Positions 9,815 to 19,282 of a DNA stretch of 64,000 bases are shown here, in pieces. This DNA is from Nematopogon swammerdamellus. Taxonomy: Eukaryota > Arthropoda > Insecta > Lepidoptera > Adelidae. Each line of letters begins with the position of its first letter. The first letter of the stretch is position 1. Under the pieces are notes generated by a model. The model was not told where the DNA came from. It made no database searches and was given only the letters and a program-made list of their open reading frames with translations. Location: positions 2,973,761 to 3,037,760 of the forward strand of contig OX336351.1 of assembly GCA_946902875.1 (NCBI GenBank). The letters run 5' to 3'. Both the position numbers and the translations under genes were made by a program.

Positions 9815-10495
9815 TGTGGACGACGGACTTAATATGTATATGGGTGACGTGTGCACGACATGCTCTGCATGTCGCCCATAAGTGCAGTGTGTGAGTGTGA
9901 GTAAAAGACTTGAGCGAATTTGTGAACATTATGAAAATAGACTAAGGCCGGGGGCGGTTCTGTTTAATCGATCGAGTGAATTTGAAGTTACGCGCGCTCG
10001 GTGTAGCCGCCTAGCGGTGGTAGTTGGAACCGCGCTCGGGCAAAATGGCGCGAAAACGTAGAGAAGTTTTACCCTATATCTAGCGACTAAGGTTTAGTTG
10101 TAATTGATAATATAGTAGATATAGGTGTAGTTAAGATTTCTCTTTAATGTTAATGGGTAGGAAAATAAACAGATAAGCTGCTGGTGTTTCCTTTCGTGGC
10201 TTTGCCGCCCGCTCCTAGCGACGCTCCCCCCCGCTCGCCCCGCAACATGCGGCGTCCGCGAGTGAGAGTGAGCATCTTGCCGCGCCGGGGCGCCACTGTG
10301 TACGCAAGGAATAAAAACGATCGCACCCCGGCGCGCGCGCCTTTTTTCAACGAAGACGAGCGAGCGGCAACAAGTACGGAAGGAGCAAGTGATTCTTAAA
10401 AGCAAAACCATCTTTCATTAAAAATATACAGTCCACAAGTAATCGAAGCGCCCTGCCAGGATACCGACCGACTATAGGCGGCCCTGAGGGTGACA
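9815..10495 (+). repeat. BEL/Pao element 1, LTR1
   Basis: 681 bp, TGTGG...GTGACA. Contains the hairpin CGACATGC-TCT-GCATGTCG near its start, a GC-rich middle and a GGAATAAAAACG polyadenylation-like signal. It differs from LTR2/3 at about eight sites plus one indel between about 10147 and 10430, and appears identical before that. Confidence 0.85.
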
Positions 10496-10497
10496 AT

Positions 10498-11177
10498 TTT
10501 GGACGACGGACTTAATATGTATATGGGTGACGTGTGCACGACATGCTCTGCATGTCGCCCATAAGTGCAGTGTGTGAGTGTGAGTAAAAGACTTGAGCGA
10601 ATTTGTGAACATTATGAAAATAGACTAAGGCCGGGGGCGGTTCTGTTTAATCGATCGAGTGAATTTGAAGTTACGCGCGCTCGGTGTAGCCGCCTAGCGG
10701 TGGTAGTTGGAACCGCGCTCGGGCAAAATGGCGCGAAAACGTAGAGAAGTTTTACCCTATATCTAGCGACTAAGGTTTAGTTGTAATTGATAATATAGTA
10801 GATATAGGTGTAGTTAAGATTTCTCTTTAATGTAAATGGGTAGGAAAATAAACACATAAGCTACTGGTGTTTCCTTTCGTGGCTTTGCCGCCCGCTCCCA
10901 GCGACGCTCCCCCCCGCTCGCCCCGCAACATGCGGCGTCCGCGAGTGAGAGTGAGCATCTTGCCGCGCCGGGGCGCCACTTTGTACGGAAGGAATAAAAA
11001 CGATCGCACCCCGGCGCGCGCGCCCTTTTCAACGAAGACGAGCGAGCGGCAACAAGTACGGAAGGAGCAAGTGATTCTTAAAAGCAAAACCATCTTTCAT
11101 TAAAAATATACAGTCCACAAGAAATCGAAGCGCCCTGCCAGGATACCGACCGACTATAGGCGGCCCTGAGGGTGACA
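10498..11177 (+). repeat. BEL/Pao element 1, LTR2 (inner 5' LTR)
   Basis: 680 bp. It starts TTTGG where the other two copies have TGTGG, so its first bases were altered when it was joined to LTR1. Otherwise it reads the same as LTR3. The primer-binding site follows it, so this is the functional 5' LTR. Confidence 0.88.
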
Positions 11178-11180
11178 ATT

Positions 11181-11198
11181 TGGTCCTTCGAGCCGGAT
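11181..11198 (+). promoter_or_regulatory. Primer-binding site, tRNA-Tyr type
   Basis: TGGTCCTTCGAGCCGGAT begins 3 bp after LTR2. It is complementary to the 3' end of eukaryotic tRNA-Tyr including CCA (from family knowledge of the tRNA: ...ATCCGGCTCGAAGGA-CCA). The position and the leading TGG are as expected for minus-strand priming. A non-coding leader of about 270 bp separates it from the gag ATG. Confidence 0.8.
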
Positions 11199-11468
11199 CG
11201 TGATCTGCGAAGCTGAATTTGGTTGTTACGTGCCGAGATCGTGACCTGCGAAGCTGAATAAAGAAGACATCAAGCCGTCCGTCGCGACTCGCCGCCCGTT
11301 GTTCGTCTGACCCCCCCTCACCATTCCGACCATTCGTTTTCCTATCGGACGGAGCCCGCGTGCTCTAGAGAAGAGTTCACTTCGCGCGGCGGCCGATCTG
11401 TTATCGCATCGTCTCGCTCGGCGACACGCGACAATCGACCGCCTAGAAACATCCGCGCCGCGTTCATC

Positions 11469-14400
11469 ATGGTCAACACGCGCCAAGGAGCCAAGAACAT
11501 CAACGAACCTCCACCATCGTCGTCCCGCGGCCTAAGAGAAGATTCAACCACAGAGGCTACTAACGACCCGGTCGCGACCGAGCCACATACGTCAGTGATG
11601 CCTCCCGGTGGAATCCTAGGACAGCCGCTAACGACGAGTGAAGATACGCGATCCGTGTTGTCAACAGTGCGCTCGCGACGCACGACCTCATCGGTGCGGC
11701 GGCGGCGCGCGGCGGAGCAACTCGCCGCGGCGGAGAGACTCGCGGAGATCGAGAAGAAGAAATTAGATATCGAGGAGGCGCTCGTTAGGAAAACATTGCA
11801 GCTAGAAATGGAAGATATCGACGAGTCGGAAGAAGAGAGGGAGGAGGAAGTTGAAAAAAGCGCGGAACATGAGAACGTACGCTCCAGGACAACAGACTGG
11901 GTGTTCGGCTCTCGTGAGCAACCTCCGCCGGCTACGGATCCGCCGACGCAAGATGCAAGGAAGGAACCGACGACGGAGGCCGTGTCTGAAACCGCGCGGC
12001 AACGAGACAAGGCCGAGGACGGTGTACAGAGTACGGGTGCGAGCGAGACGGCACTACAACATCCGCCCGCGCAAACGGCAGAGAAAGGATCGATATTGGA
12101 GATCGATTCCGGTATCGCGCGGCGGCAAGAGGACGTCGTTAATAATGCAGGAGTGAGCGAGATAGCGTTACTCGCACGTGAGCTTAAAGCTCTAGCGTCG
12201 ACAAGCCGAGATCGGTGCTGCTCAGCCAAACTTCCCGATTTCTCGGGGGCGACCGCGGACTGGCTGGCGTTCCGGTCCGCCTATCAAGAGCAATGTCGTC
12301 GCTTCGATGCAATCGAGAACCTAGCACGCCTTCGCCGCAGCTTACAAGGAGAGGCCAAAATGGTGGTCTCACACCAACTGCTCGCGGGCGGGGACCCGGA
12401 TAGAGTTATGCAACTCCTAGAGAAAAAGTTCGGCCGAGATCAAGATATTGTGCAGTTTCAAATGCGTAGAATGCGCAACCTGCCGAACATAACGGACATT
12501 CCCCGCCAGCTAAATGATTTTGCTTGCACAATAGAGGATGTCGTGGCTACGCTACGCGCGCTAAATCAAGAAAAATACCTACACAGCGTAGACGCAGTGC
12601 AAGTGATAAAAGCGAAAATAAAGCCGCTAATGTCAAAATATGCGGACTTTTATTACCCAAGGAGAGGCGAGAACACGCCGGAGCTAATAATACTGGCAGA
12701 GTTCCTTGAGCGTGAGAGTGATAAAATAGCAGCCGCTTGGGTTTTAGAAACAAAGGACGTAGCGGCGAAGGACGGTGCGCGAGTACCTGCGAGCGGTGCC
12801 CCGACCGGCCGGCCCGCTGTAAAACAAATGGCTCACGCGGTCAACATGTGCGCGGCCTGCCCGCACTGCAGCTCGGCCGACCACTCGCTCGACGGATGTG
12901 GGAAGTACGCGGAGTTAACAATAGACGAGCGATGGGAGATTGCAAGAAATCTGCGGGCATGTTATAGATGTTTACGACTGGGACACCGAGCCGGCGTCTG
13001 TAGGACAAAGAAAAGGTGTAATGTGGCAGAATGCGGCCGGCGGCACAACACATTGTTGCATCAGAGTCAATCTACCGAGCCATGGCCGGCGGAAGAGAAG
13101 GACGCCTCGATGCCAGAAGAAAGCGCGACGTGTGCGGTCGGTAGCGACGACCGTGCCATGCTGGCGATTGTTCCTGTCACTATTTACGGGCCGTGCGGGC
13201 ACGTCGCGACGTATGCAATGCTGGACAGCGGCGCGTCGACGTCACTCATCAAAACCGAGTTGGCGGATCGAGTCGGAGCAGTCGGAGTGGCACAAGAACT
13301 CAGCTTGGCCGAGACGACGACGCAAGCGAAGCATCAGTCGAGACGGATGAACCTCGAGATCGCCGGGCCGACTCACGTGAAATATAAGATGTTCGACGCA
13401 TACACCGTAGATCGAATGGCGCTGCTACCGCAGTCAGCAAAGGACTACGGACACCTGCCACATCTAAAGGGACTTCCAATCAAGCCGTACGCCAATGTAA
13501 CGCCGGAAATAATAATTGGAAGGAATAATTATCATTTAATCGCTGTGCTTGAGACAAGAATTTATGGATTGGGATATGAGCTGCCATCTGCGGAACGCAC
13601 GCACCTGGGTTGGGTGGTGTGTGGCCCGACCGGGGGGAGGAGCGGTACCGCACGCCGCGACGCGGCGGCGGTACATTTCGTCGGGCACGCATCGCCAGCC
13701 GACTTAGATGCGATCGGCGTGCAGGCTGAAATTACGGACAGCGCCATCTCACTGCCGCCCGAGGAACTTGAAATTGAAAGAGCGACTCAAGAATGCGAAA
13801 GTACAATTGACGTCATAAAATCGACAGATGTCGTGCCCGCGCCCAAGCAAGAGCGATTTTCTAATTGGCGAAGCCGCCGACGAGACAAGGGCTTCATCCG
13901 CGTGAAAGAGCCGCGCCCACGTTTCAGTGGGGCCAAGGAGAGAAATAGGTACGGCGCGCTGTTTAGCTGGCTAGTAAGGCGCGCCATGCACGTCGAGGTC
14001 GCGGCGAGACTCACCACCGACACGGCCATCTCCGCCCTCTGGCGAATGAGAGTGCGGAGGGGCCCGCCTGCCGAAATCAACGGTGACAACGAGAAAACTG
14101 AGGGGCGCCGCCGTCGAGCTGCGCCGCGCCTGGGCGAAGCTCGACCTACAGCAGATCCGGACGTTCGCGCTCAACCGAGGCGTGAACTGGCGCTTCATAC
14201 CACCGGGCGCTCCGTTCATGTGCGGAGCGTGGGAGCGCCTGGTGGGCTCCATCAAACGGGCGCTGAGCGCCACTCTCCACTAGCGAGCACCGACAGACGA
14301 GGTGCTTGCCACTCTGCTAGTCGTGGCCGAGCACACTGCCAACGCTCGGCTACTGATGCACGTGTCCGTGGTTCCAGACAACCCAGAGACCACCCTTTGC

Positions 14401-14564
14401 TGGGGAGCTCGGCCGGGCTCCCGACGCCGGGCGCCTTCGACGACGCTGACCTGCTGCACCGCCGGCCGTGGCGTGCAGCGCAACGCCTTGCGCTCGACGG
14501 CTGGCCACGTCCGCGTCGCCGACGTCCGCACGATGGAGGGCGTGCTCCGCAGATCGGCGCATAA
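11469..14564 (+). CDS. BEL/Pao Gag-protease polyprotein fused to pol remnant
   Basis: A 1031-residue frame starting MVNTRQGAKN. Residues about 75-130 are an Arg/Glu-rich likely coiled coil. About 254-425 is the DUF1759-type Gag core (LPDFSG...WLAFRSAY). About 461-530 is a zinc region with the CCHC knuckle CYRCLRLGHRAGVC. About 581-594 is the aspartic protease site YAMLDSGASTSLI (DUF1758-type). About 704-724 is the usual post-protease stretch THLGWVVCGP. RT and RNase H should follow but are missing. After about residue 735 the frame enters a pre-integrase segment (RFSNWRSRRRD), then integrase-like RYGALFSWLVRRAMHVEVAA, then runs out of frame near 14092. The last about 155 residues are out-of-frame reading. 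Gag and protease are probably functional. No host function is implied. Confidence 0.85.
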   Translation: MVNTRQGAKNINEPPPSSSRGLREDSTTEATNDPVATEPHTSVMPPGGILGQPLTTSEDTRSVLSTVRSRRTTSSVRRRRAAEQLAAAERLAEIEKKKLDIEEALVRKTLQLEMEDIDESEEEREEEVEKSAEHENVRSRTTDWVFGSREQPPPATDPPTQDARKEPTTEAVSETARQRDKAEDGVQSTGASETALQHPPAQTAEKGSILEIDSGIARRQEDVVNNAGVSEIALLARELKALASTSRDRCCSAKLPDFSGATADWLAFRSAYQEQCRRFDAIENLARLRRSLQGEAKMVVSHQLLAGGDPDRVMQLLEKKFGRDQDIVQFQMRRMRNLPNITDIPRQLNDFACTIEDVVATLRALNQEKYLHSVDAVQVIKAKIKPLMSKYADFYYPRRGENTPELIILAEFLERESDKIAAAWVLETKDVAAKDGARVPASGAPTGRPAVKQMAHAVNMCAACPHCSSADHSLDGCGKYAELTIDERWEIARNLRACYRCLRLGHRAGVCRTKKRCNVAECGRRHNTLLHQSQSTEPWPAEEKDASMPEESATCAVGSDDRAMLAIVPVTIYGPCGHVATYAMLDSGASTSLIKTELADRVGAVGVAQELSLAETTTQAKHQSRRMNLEIAGPTHVKYKMFDAYTVDRMALLPQSAKDYGHLPHLKGLPIKPYANVTPEIIIGRNNYHLIAVLETRIYGLGYELPSAERTHLGWVVCGPTGGRSGTARRDAAAVHFVGHASPADLDAIGVQAEITDSAISLPPEELEIERATQECESTIDVIKSTDVVPAPKQERFSNWRSRRRDKGFIRVKEPRPRFSGAKERNRYGALFSWLVRRAMHVEVAARLTTDTAISALWRMRVRRGPPAEINGDNEKTEGRRRRAAPRLGEARPTADPDVRAQPRRELALHTTGRSVHVRSVGAPGGLHQTGAERHSPLASTDRRGACHSASRGRAHCQRSATDARVRGSRQPRDHPLLGSSAGLPTPGAFDDADLLHRRPWRAAQRLALDGWPRPRRRRPHDGGRAPQIGA
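14083..14390 (+). pseudogene. Integrase C-terminal remnant, shifted frame, with stop
   Basis: In the frame starting at 14083 the integrase continues: RGVNWRFIPPGAPFMCGAWE and RLVGSIKRAL, including the catalytic Glu in the AWERL context. A TAG at 14281-14283 interrupts it, and similar sequence (EVLATLLVVAEHTANARLL) follows. The segment with the first catalytic Asp and the zinc-binding part of the integrase are deleted. The protein cannot be active. Confidence 0.75.
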
Positions 14565-14612
14565 GATCGTCCGTCTGCCGGTGGCAACAGTCGACAGCGA
14601 TGCGCGAGTCGA

Positions 14613-14624
14613 CCGGGGGGAGAA
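14613..14624 (+). promoter_or_regulatory. Polypurine tract
   Basis: CCGGGGGGAGAA directly precedes LTR3, the position expected for the plus-strand primer. Confidence 0.75.
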
Positions 14625-15304
14625 TGTGGACGACGGACTTAATATGTATATGGGTGACGTGTGCACGACATGCTCTGCATGTCGCCCATAAGTGCAGTGT
14701 GTGAGTGTGAGTAAAAGACTTGAGCGAATTTGTGAACATTATGAAAATAGACTAAGGCCGGGGGCGGTTCTGTTTAATCGATCGAGTGAATTTGAAGTTA
14801 CGCGCGCTCGGTGTAGCCGCCTAGCGGTGGTAGTTGGAACCGCGCTCGGGCAAAATGGCGCGAAAACGTAGAGAAGTTTTACCCTATATCTAGCGACTAA
14901 GGTTTAGTTGTAATTGATAATATAGTAGATATAGGTGTAGTTAAGATTTCTCTTTAATGTAAATGGGTAGGAAAATAAACACATAAGCTACTGGTGTTTC
15001 CTTTCGTGGCTTTGCCGCCCGCTCCCAGCGACGCTCCCCCCCGCTCGCCCCGCAACATGCGGCGTCCGCGAGTGAGAGTGAGCATCTTGCCGCGCCGGGG
15101 CGCCACTTTGTACGGAAGGAATAAAAACGATCGCACCCCGGCGCGCGCGCCCTTTTCAACGAAGACGAGCGAGCGGCAACAAGTACGGAAGGAGCAAGTG
15201 ATTCTTAAAAGCAAAACCATCTTTCATTAAAAATATACAGTCCACAAGAAATCGAAGCGCCCTGCCAGGATACCGACCGACTATAGGCGGCCCTGAGGGT
15301 GACA
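14625..15304 (+). repeat. BEL/Pao element 1, LTR3 (3' LTR)
   Basis: 680 bp, TGTGG...GTGACA, no difference from LTR2 seen by eye apart from the first bases. It is followed directly by the right CGTGG duplication. Confidence 0.88.
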
Positions 15305-15693
15305 CGTGGATTGTAGGAGTGGGAAAAGAAATTCCCTGGGAGCCCGTTCCACACCTTTGCAGTGCGGGTCAAGAACGACTTAGAGAATCGTGCAGTTCGA
15401 AGAACTCTTCTGTCGACCACAAAGAGGTGAATACGTCGTCTCTGAATAGAATCCAAGGCTGAAAGAAGGTACTCAGGGGAACCCTCCCAAAGATGACTGT
15501 AATATTCCATCAATGGTCTTACTTGTGCTTTGTAGAGTGTAAGCAGTTGGACCGGCGTGAAAAATCGCCGAAATCGGTAAAGGATCCCTAAGTTTCGAGA
15601 CGCTAGTTTCGCCTTGGACTCTATGAACGATCGAAACCCAACGTCCCTGGACACCTCCATACTCAGGACGCCCATCATTGGGGACTGGCCTTC
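15305..15693 (-). pseudogene. LINE ORF2 3' fragment, part upstream of the BEL/Pao insertion
   Basis: The minus-strand frame from about 15678 reads as the end of a CR1/Jockey-type reverse transcriptase: SKAKLASRNLGILYR, LYKAQVRPLMEYYSHLW, ALDSIQRR, then FSKSFLTRTAKVWNGLPGNF. Compared with the 23391 copy a block is missing between ALDSIQRR and the RVLRT segment, so it has an internal deletion. Bases 15305-15309 are the right CGTGG duplication of the BEL/Pao insertion. The RT catalytic part is absent. Confidence 0.75.
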
Positions 15694-16008
15694 TTTTTTT
15701 TATGGAAACTGACACGGTTGGCTACATCACCTACATCATCCGTGATGTCAGCCCATAACACCGGGTGAACTTGGTGCCACGTCAGTGCTTCCCTTCGGTC
15801 GTGCCGGCTACACTGAACTGGACGGAAAACACAAACTATTTACATAGCCGTTTCGACCATCCTTTCATTCAGTACCAACCCGGGCGTGTTAAACCCTACC
15901 CCCTAGTAATATAAGAAGGGAGTCATATCCCTTAGTCACCTTTTACGACATACACGGGGAGAGATGCAGTGGGGCTATTCTTTTAAAGTACCGGCCCCAC
16001 ACGGTACC
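15694..16008 (-). mobile_element. Family B short element, copy 1
   Basis: On the minus strand: head TACCGTGTGGGGCCGGTACT, TGTCGTAAAAGGTGACTAAG, the body shared with family A, and the tail GTCAGTTTCCATAAAAAAAA. No ORF. It is either a SINE without a recognisable Pol III promoter or a truncated LINE 3' end that supplies the tail copied by family A. Confidence 0.75.
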
Positions 16009-16264
16009 AAACCTGCCAAACCAAATGGACTTTCCGTCAGACTGTAGCCGGCCAGATTATTATGTCTAAACATTTGCCTATATCGGGACCCACAGGGTTT
16101 TTGGGGCTGGAGTGAATTACAATTTGCACGTGTGACGCTATCGATCGATATTTACACATCAACATTTTTACTCCTTACACTCAATCTAGATCTACTGATT
16201 GGTACCACTGCGCTGAACGGAGATTTATCGAAACGGCTTCTTAAATAGCTCGTTTCAATTCCGC

Positions 16265-16464
16265 NNNNNNNNNNNNNNNNNNNNNNNNNNNNNNNNNNNN
16301 NNNNNNNNNNNNNNNNNNNNNNNNNNNNNNNNNNNNNNNNNNNNNNNNNNNNNNNNNNNNNNNNNNNNNNNNNNNNNNNNNNNNNNNNNNNNNNNNNNNN
16401 NNNNNNNNNNNNNNNNNNNNNNNNNNNNNNNNNNNNNNNNNNNNNNNNNNNNNNNNNNNNNNNN
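16265..16464. other. Assembly gap (200 N)
   Basis: Exactly 200 N, the usual placeholder for a scaffolding gap of unknown size. Features cannot be called across it. Confidence 0.98.
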
Positions 16465-16875
16465 CATTATTATTTGTTACAATTTCCGTCACAATACTAA
16501 AAAATATTTTGTGGAAATTTCAATCGGCTACCTAAAACGATTCAAAAGGTACCATAACTTTAAAGGTTGGACAGACGGACGCGGGCTTAGATACTTACTA
16601 AGCCTGAAGGTCTCGTACGATACGGAACCCAATAGTAAAGTCCCTGCGAAGTTTGTTTCCGAACCTCTCTTGTGCGTGTCATCGAAATAAAACAAATATT
16701 TATTGAAAATACATGCAGGAGTTAAACTTTGAGCAATAATAATACACAATATATCAATTAAATTATGTCCGCTTATGGAATTAAGGATACAAATAAAAGT
16801 ATTTCTTTATTAATAAATGAAAAGCCGAAAATCAAGAGTAGAAAAAAAAATACGTTCCGATCCTGGTCGGAAGGT
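16465..16875. other. Spacer with a partial repeat-E fragment
   Basis: Around 16540-16650 there are pieces of repeat E (ACAGACGGACGCGGGCTTAG, GATACGGAACCC). The rest is AT-rich. Confidence 0.45.
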
Positions 16876-17189
16876 AGTTTTAGGGGACCCTATTACTAAG
16901 CCTACGTCGTCTGTCTGTCTGTCTGTTTTTCTGTCCGTCCGTCCGAGGGGTGTATCTCTTGAACCGTAATAGGTTGCCCGTTGAAATTTTCACAGAATAT
17001 GTGTTACTATAGCTGTGAAAAATCACGGAGGTCCCCATACAAGAAACTAAAAACTGTATGCGCGCCATCTACCGAAAAGAGTATGAAGCATTTTAACTAA
17101 TACATAGATAGCGTGAGTGGCGCTGACCATGAAATGGCGATACGGAACCCTCGGTGCGCGAGTTCGACTCGCACTTGGCCGGTTTTTTC
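16876..17189 (+). repeat. Interspersed repeat E, nearly full copy
   Basis: Begins near a GGGACCC end, has a (GTCT/GTCC)n core, CTTGAACCGTAATAGGTTGC, GTTGAAATTTTCACAGAATA and ends GACTCGCACTTGGCCGG plus a T-run. Copies lie at 27074, 39410, 41155, 51717, 52140, 54668 and 55268. It is an abundant lepidopteran non-coding repeat. Its mobilising family is not known to me. Confidence 0.65.
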
Positions 17190-17327
17190 TCTTCATTTTC
17201 AGTTTTGCATTTAACTAATGAAGAAATATAAAAAGCGAGTACATGCTTAGTAATAATATAAAAAAAATATATAGGTTATAAAAAATTAAAGTAATTTAAA
17301 AAGAACCAGTTCTTCCATTATGTCGAC

Positions 17328-17475
17328 CATCAGCGTCCCAAGATTGAAGCAGCGTTCCCCCGCTGGACGACGAGGCTGATTTTCTGCATGAGAAAAGCTC
17401 TGTCACGAGACGGTTGACGGGGGAACAGGGGTTCCCAGGTGCTTCGATTAGTAGAAGAACTAGTTGCTTGTCTAA
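17328..17475 (-). pseudogene. Fragment of REL-domain retroelement protein, copy 1
   Basis: The minus strand reads DRAFLMQKISLVVQRGNAAS, matching the last residues of the 27400-27990 frame (RQRVSLAIQRGNAAGVMG). Only the C-terminal tip is left, and a stop follows. It is one of four fragments in the window (also 27400, 30868, 37425). Confidence 0.65.
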
Positions 17476-17559
17476 ACATTGACTTGGAGGTTTACTGGAA
17501 GAAATCACTTATAGTAATAATTCCACCTATCCGCGCTCTTTTTTTTCTATACACACATA

Positions 17560-17820
17560 CATAGCGTCACGCCTGTTTCCCGGTGGGGTAGGCAGAGACA
17601 ACGGATCTCCACGTGCCACGATCCTGACACACCTCTACCGCCTCTTCCACTGTCATAATGTTCTTCATGCATGCTCGTCGGTTACGGTTACTACGCACTT
17701 GACACTTTTTGAGCACATTTTTTTCTCTCTTTGTATTATTGTAAATTTTTATTGTGTTTTGCTTCATATATAATTTATTTGTTATTGCTTGGTGTGCAAT
17801 AAAGAATTTCTTAATATTCC
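17560..17820. mobile_element. Probable retroelement 3' end
   Basis: The minus-strand reading EEAVEVCQDRGTWRSVV resembles the extreme C-terminus of LINE-type proteins, but the plus strand ends with GTGTGCAATAAAGAATTTC, a poly(A)-signal end. The two readings conflict, so the strand is unresolved. It is probably a 3' fragment of a retroelement. Confidence 0.3.
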
Positions 17821-18131
17821 ACCTAAGTTCTTGACTGACGTCGGCGTCGCGGGCCTAGATGCCCCCAGGAGTTTCCACCGCAAAGTCATCACAGTTGTGA
17901 ATATATTATAATAAATTGTTGTGTGCAATTTTGTTGACATTCTCGGCAAGTCGACGACACTTCAAGGTATTTAGTTCTATGTCGCCAATCAATATGCCAC
18001 TCCAGGGACCGACATTTTTCTTCATTTGCCATTATTACGGGGCGACAGAGGGCGATTTGCCATTGAGCGGTTCCGGCTCTTGGAGCATCTTCAGTCTTCA
18101 TGTTTGCCTGGTATGTATTTTCTATAGCCTT
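17821..18131. other. Nothing recognised
   Basis: Mixed-composition sequence without coding evidence. It could be unique. Confidence 0.35.
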
Positions 18132-18560
18132 ACTGTGTGGGGCCGGTACTTAATAAGAATAGCCCCACTGCATCTCTCCCCGTGCATATCGTAAAAGGCG
18201 ACTAATGGATAAAGACAAGATGCCGTGCATAAGGGCGACAGGCTAGCCACCTCTCACATTGGCACGGTCTTTCCACCGAATCATGCAGCAGCTGGGCTCG
18301 TGTCTTACTTGCTGCCTAATAGTTATCTTGTCCGAATATTTTTGTATGTTTGTTTGTATTTTGTAGCCGGAAGGCTGGTATCTCTGGACGTCTATAAACA
18401 AAACGTAAATCAAGAAAATGATAGTAAAGGGTGTCCGAATATTTTGCTAAACGCGGTGGTCGATGTTGTGCTGAAATTTTCCATAGTTCTTGCAGCACAA
18501 TACCGATTACTCTGCTTACGCCGATTATCGGGATACAGCGTATGAATGTATGCATGTATG
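18132..18560 (+). mobile_element. Family C short element, copy 1 (interrupted)
   Basis: Head GTGTGGGGCCGGTACT and ATCGTAAAAGGCGACTAA are shared with family B. The body (GATGCCGTGC, CTAGCCACCTCTCAC, TTGGCACGGTCTTTCC) and the 3' end (GTCGATGTTGTGCTG, GCAGCACAATACCGATTACT) differ. The tail is ATGTATGCATGTATG. An 89-bp insertion (18343-18431) with a 13-bp target duplication splits it. It is non-coding. Confidence 0.65.
18343..18431 (-). mobile_element. Short retroposed insert with 13-bp target duplication
   Basis: GTCCGAATATTTT at 18330-18342 is repeated at 18432-18444, around 18343-18431. Other family C copies have this point uninterrupted (ATCTTGTCCTAATA). On the minus strand the insert ends in an A-rich stretch (ACAAAATACAAACAAACATA), as expected for target-primed reverse transcription. 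The source RNA is not identified. Confidence 0.55.
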
Positions 18561-18783
18561 ATAAGATGAGAACAACGCTGAAATTACTTAATCACATAAT
18601 AGTTAGTAAAGTCGCGTTACATTCAAACCGATCGCAGAAACTTTCGCCAAAGTCGCCTCGAGCTCCAAACTTACTCTGCGAAATGATCGGCCGTTATTGA
18701 TCTTCTAATATTGATAAGTTTTAATAGATTAGATTAGATCGTACCAAGTTCAACTGCTTCTACTAGTACTTACGGGTCGCATG

Positions 18784-18972
18784 GTTTTTTTTTTATGTAA
18801 ACCAGCATGGGTGGCTGTGCCGAGGGACCAATGGTGCAGTCGACAGAGCCAAAATCACCTCTCCTCACGAAACCACGCTCAGTTAGGTGCCATGCCAGCA
18901 GATTTGCGGACTGTTGCTAGGCTGTCTAGCCCGTTAATACGACGCTTGAAGACACACTCGCCGGAAGACAGT
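18784..18972 (-). pseudogene. LINE ORF2 3' end, minus strand
   Basis: The minus strand carries the end of the same ORF as 39991-40263 and 54089-54447 (RRINGLDSL-type reading, KSAGMAPN before the stop) and its 3' end GGTTTACATAAAAAAAAA. Only the last about 50 codons remain. Confidence 0.65.
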
Positions 18973-19132
18973 GCTATTTATTTATTTATTAAAGTCCGCC
19001 TTCTGTATGTTTTTATTTAATTTAATTTAGTTTCAAATGAATAAAATTTGGTCCCGATTTGTGACATGTTTCATATGAGGGTCACGCATCTAGTGTTTTG
19101 GTCGTGGTTGATGGAAGTTAATATTACCTAAC

Positions 19133-19205
19133 AAGCTTTTGCCCGCGGCTTCGCTCGCGTGAAATTCGTATTCAAAAAGAAGAAAGTAAGTAAGCCCGCT
19201 ACAAC
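19133..19205 (+). repeat. Interspersed repeat D, 5' fragment
   Basis: AGCTTTTGCCCGCGGCTTCG followed by CTCGCGTGAAATTCGTATT and AAAGTAAGTAAGCCCGCTAC. This is the start seen in the longer copy at 28592. It stops just before the VNTR. Confidence 0.6.
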
Positions 19206-19282
19206 GCCTCTCACCTCTCACCTCCATGGCCCAACCCAACTACGTACCAAGGTTGTAGCTGATGCACATTATGTTCATATCA

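Larger units (their letters stand above)
9815..15304 (+). mobile_element. BEL/Pao LTR retrotransposon 1 (three LTRs, deleted pol)
   Basis: The structure is LTR1 9815-10495, a 2-bp spacer, LTR2 10498-11177, primer site, gag-protease frame, integrase remnants, a polypurine tract and LTR3 14625-15304, flanked by a CGTGG duplication. The order gag-zinc knuckle-protease and the DUF1759/DUF1758-like domains are typical of BEL/Pao. RT and RNase H are missing, so the copy cannot move alone. LTR2 and LTR3 look identical by eye, which points to a recent insertion. LTR1 carries about eight differences, all in its second half. Confidence 0.88.

Noticed and set aside
14440..14740. 129-residue frames at the 3' end of BEL/Pao element 1
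   Set aside because: Out-of-frame readings of the integrase C-terminal region and LTR3.
16241..16492. Frames across the N block
   Set aside because: Assembly gap translated as X.
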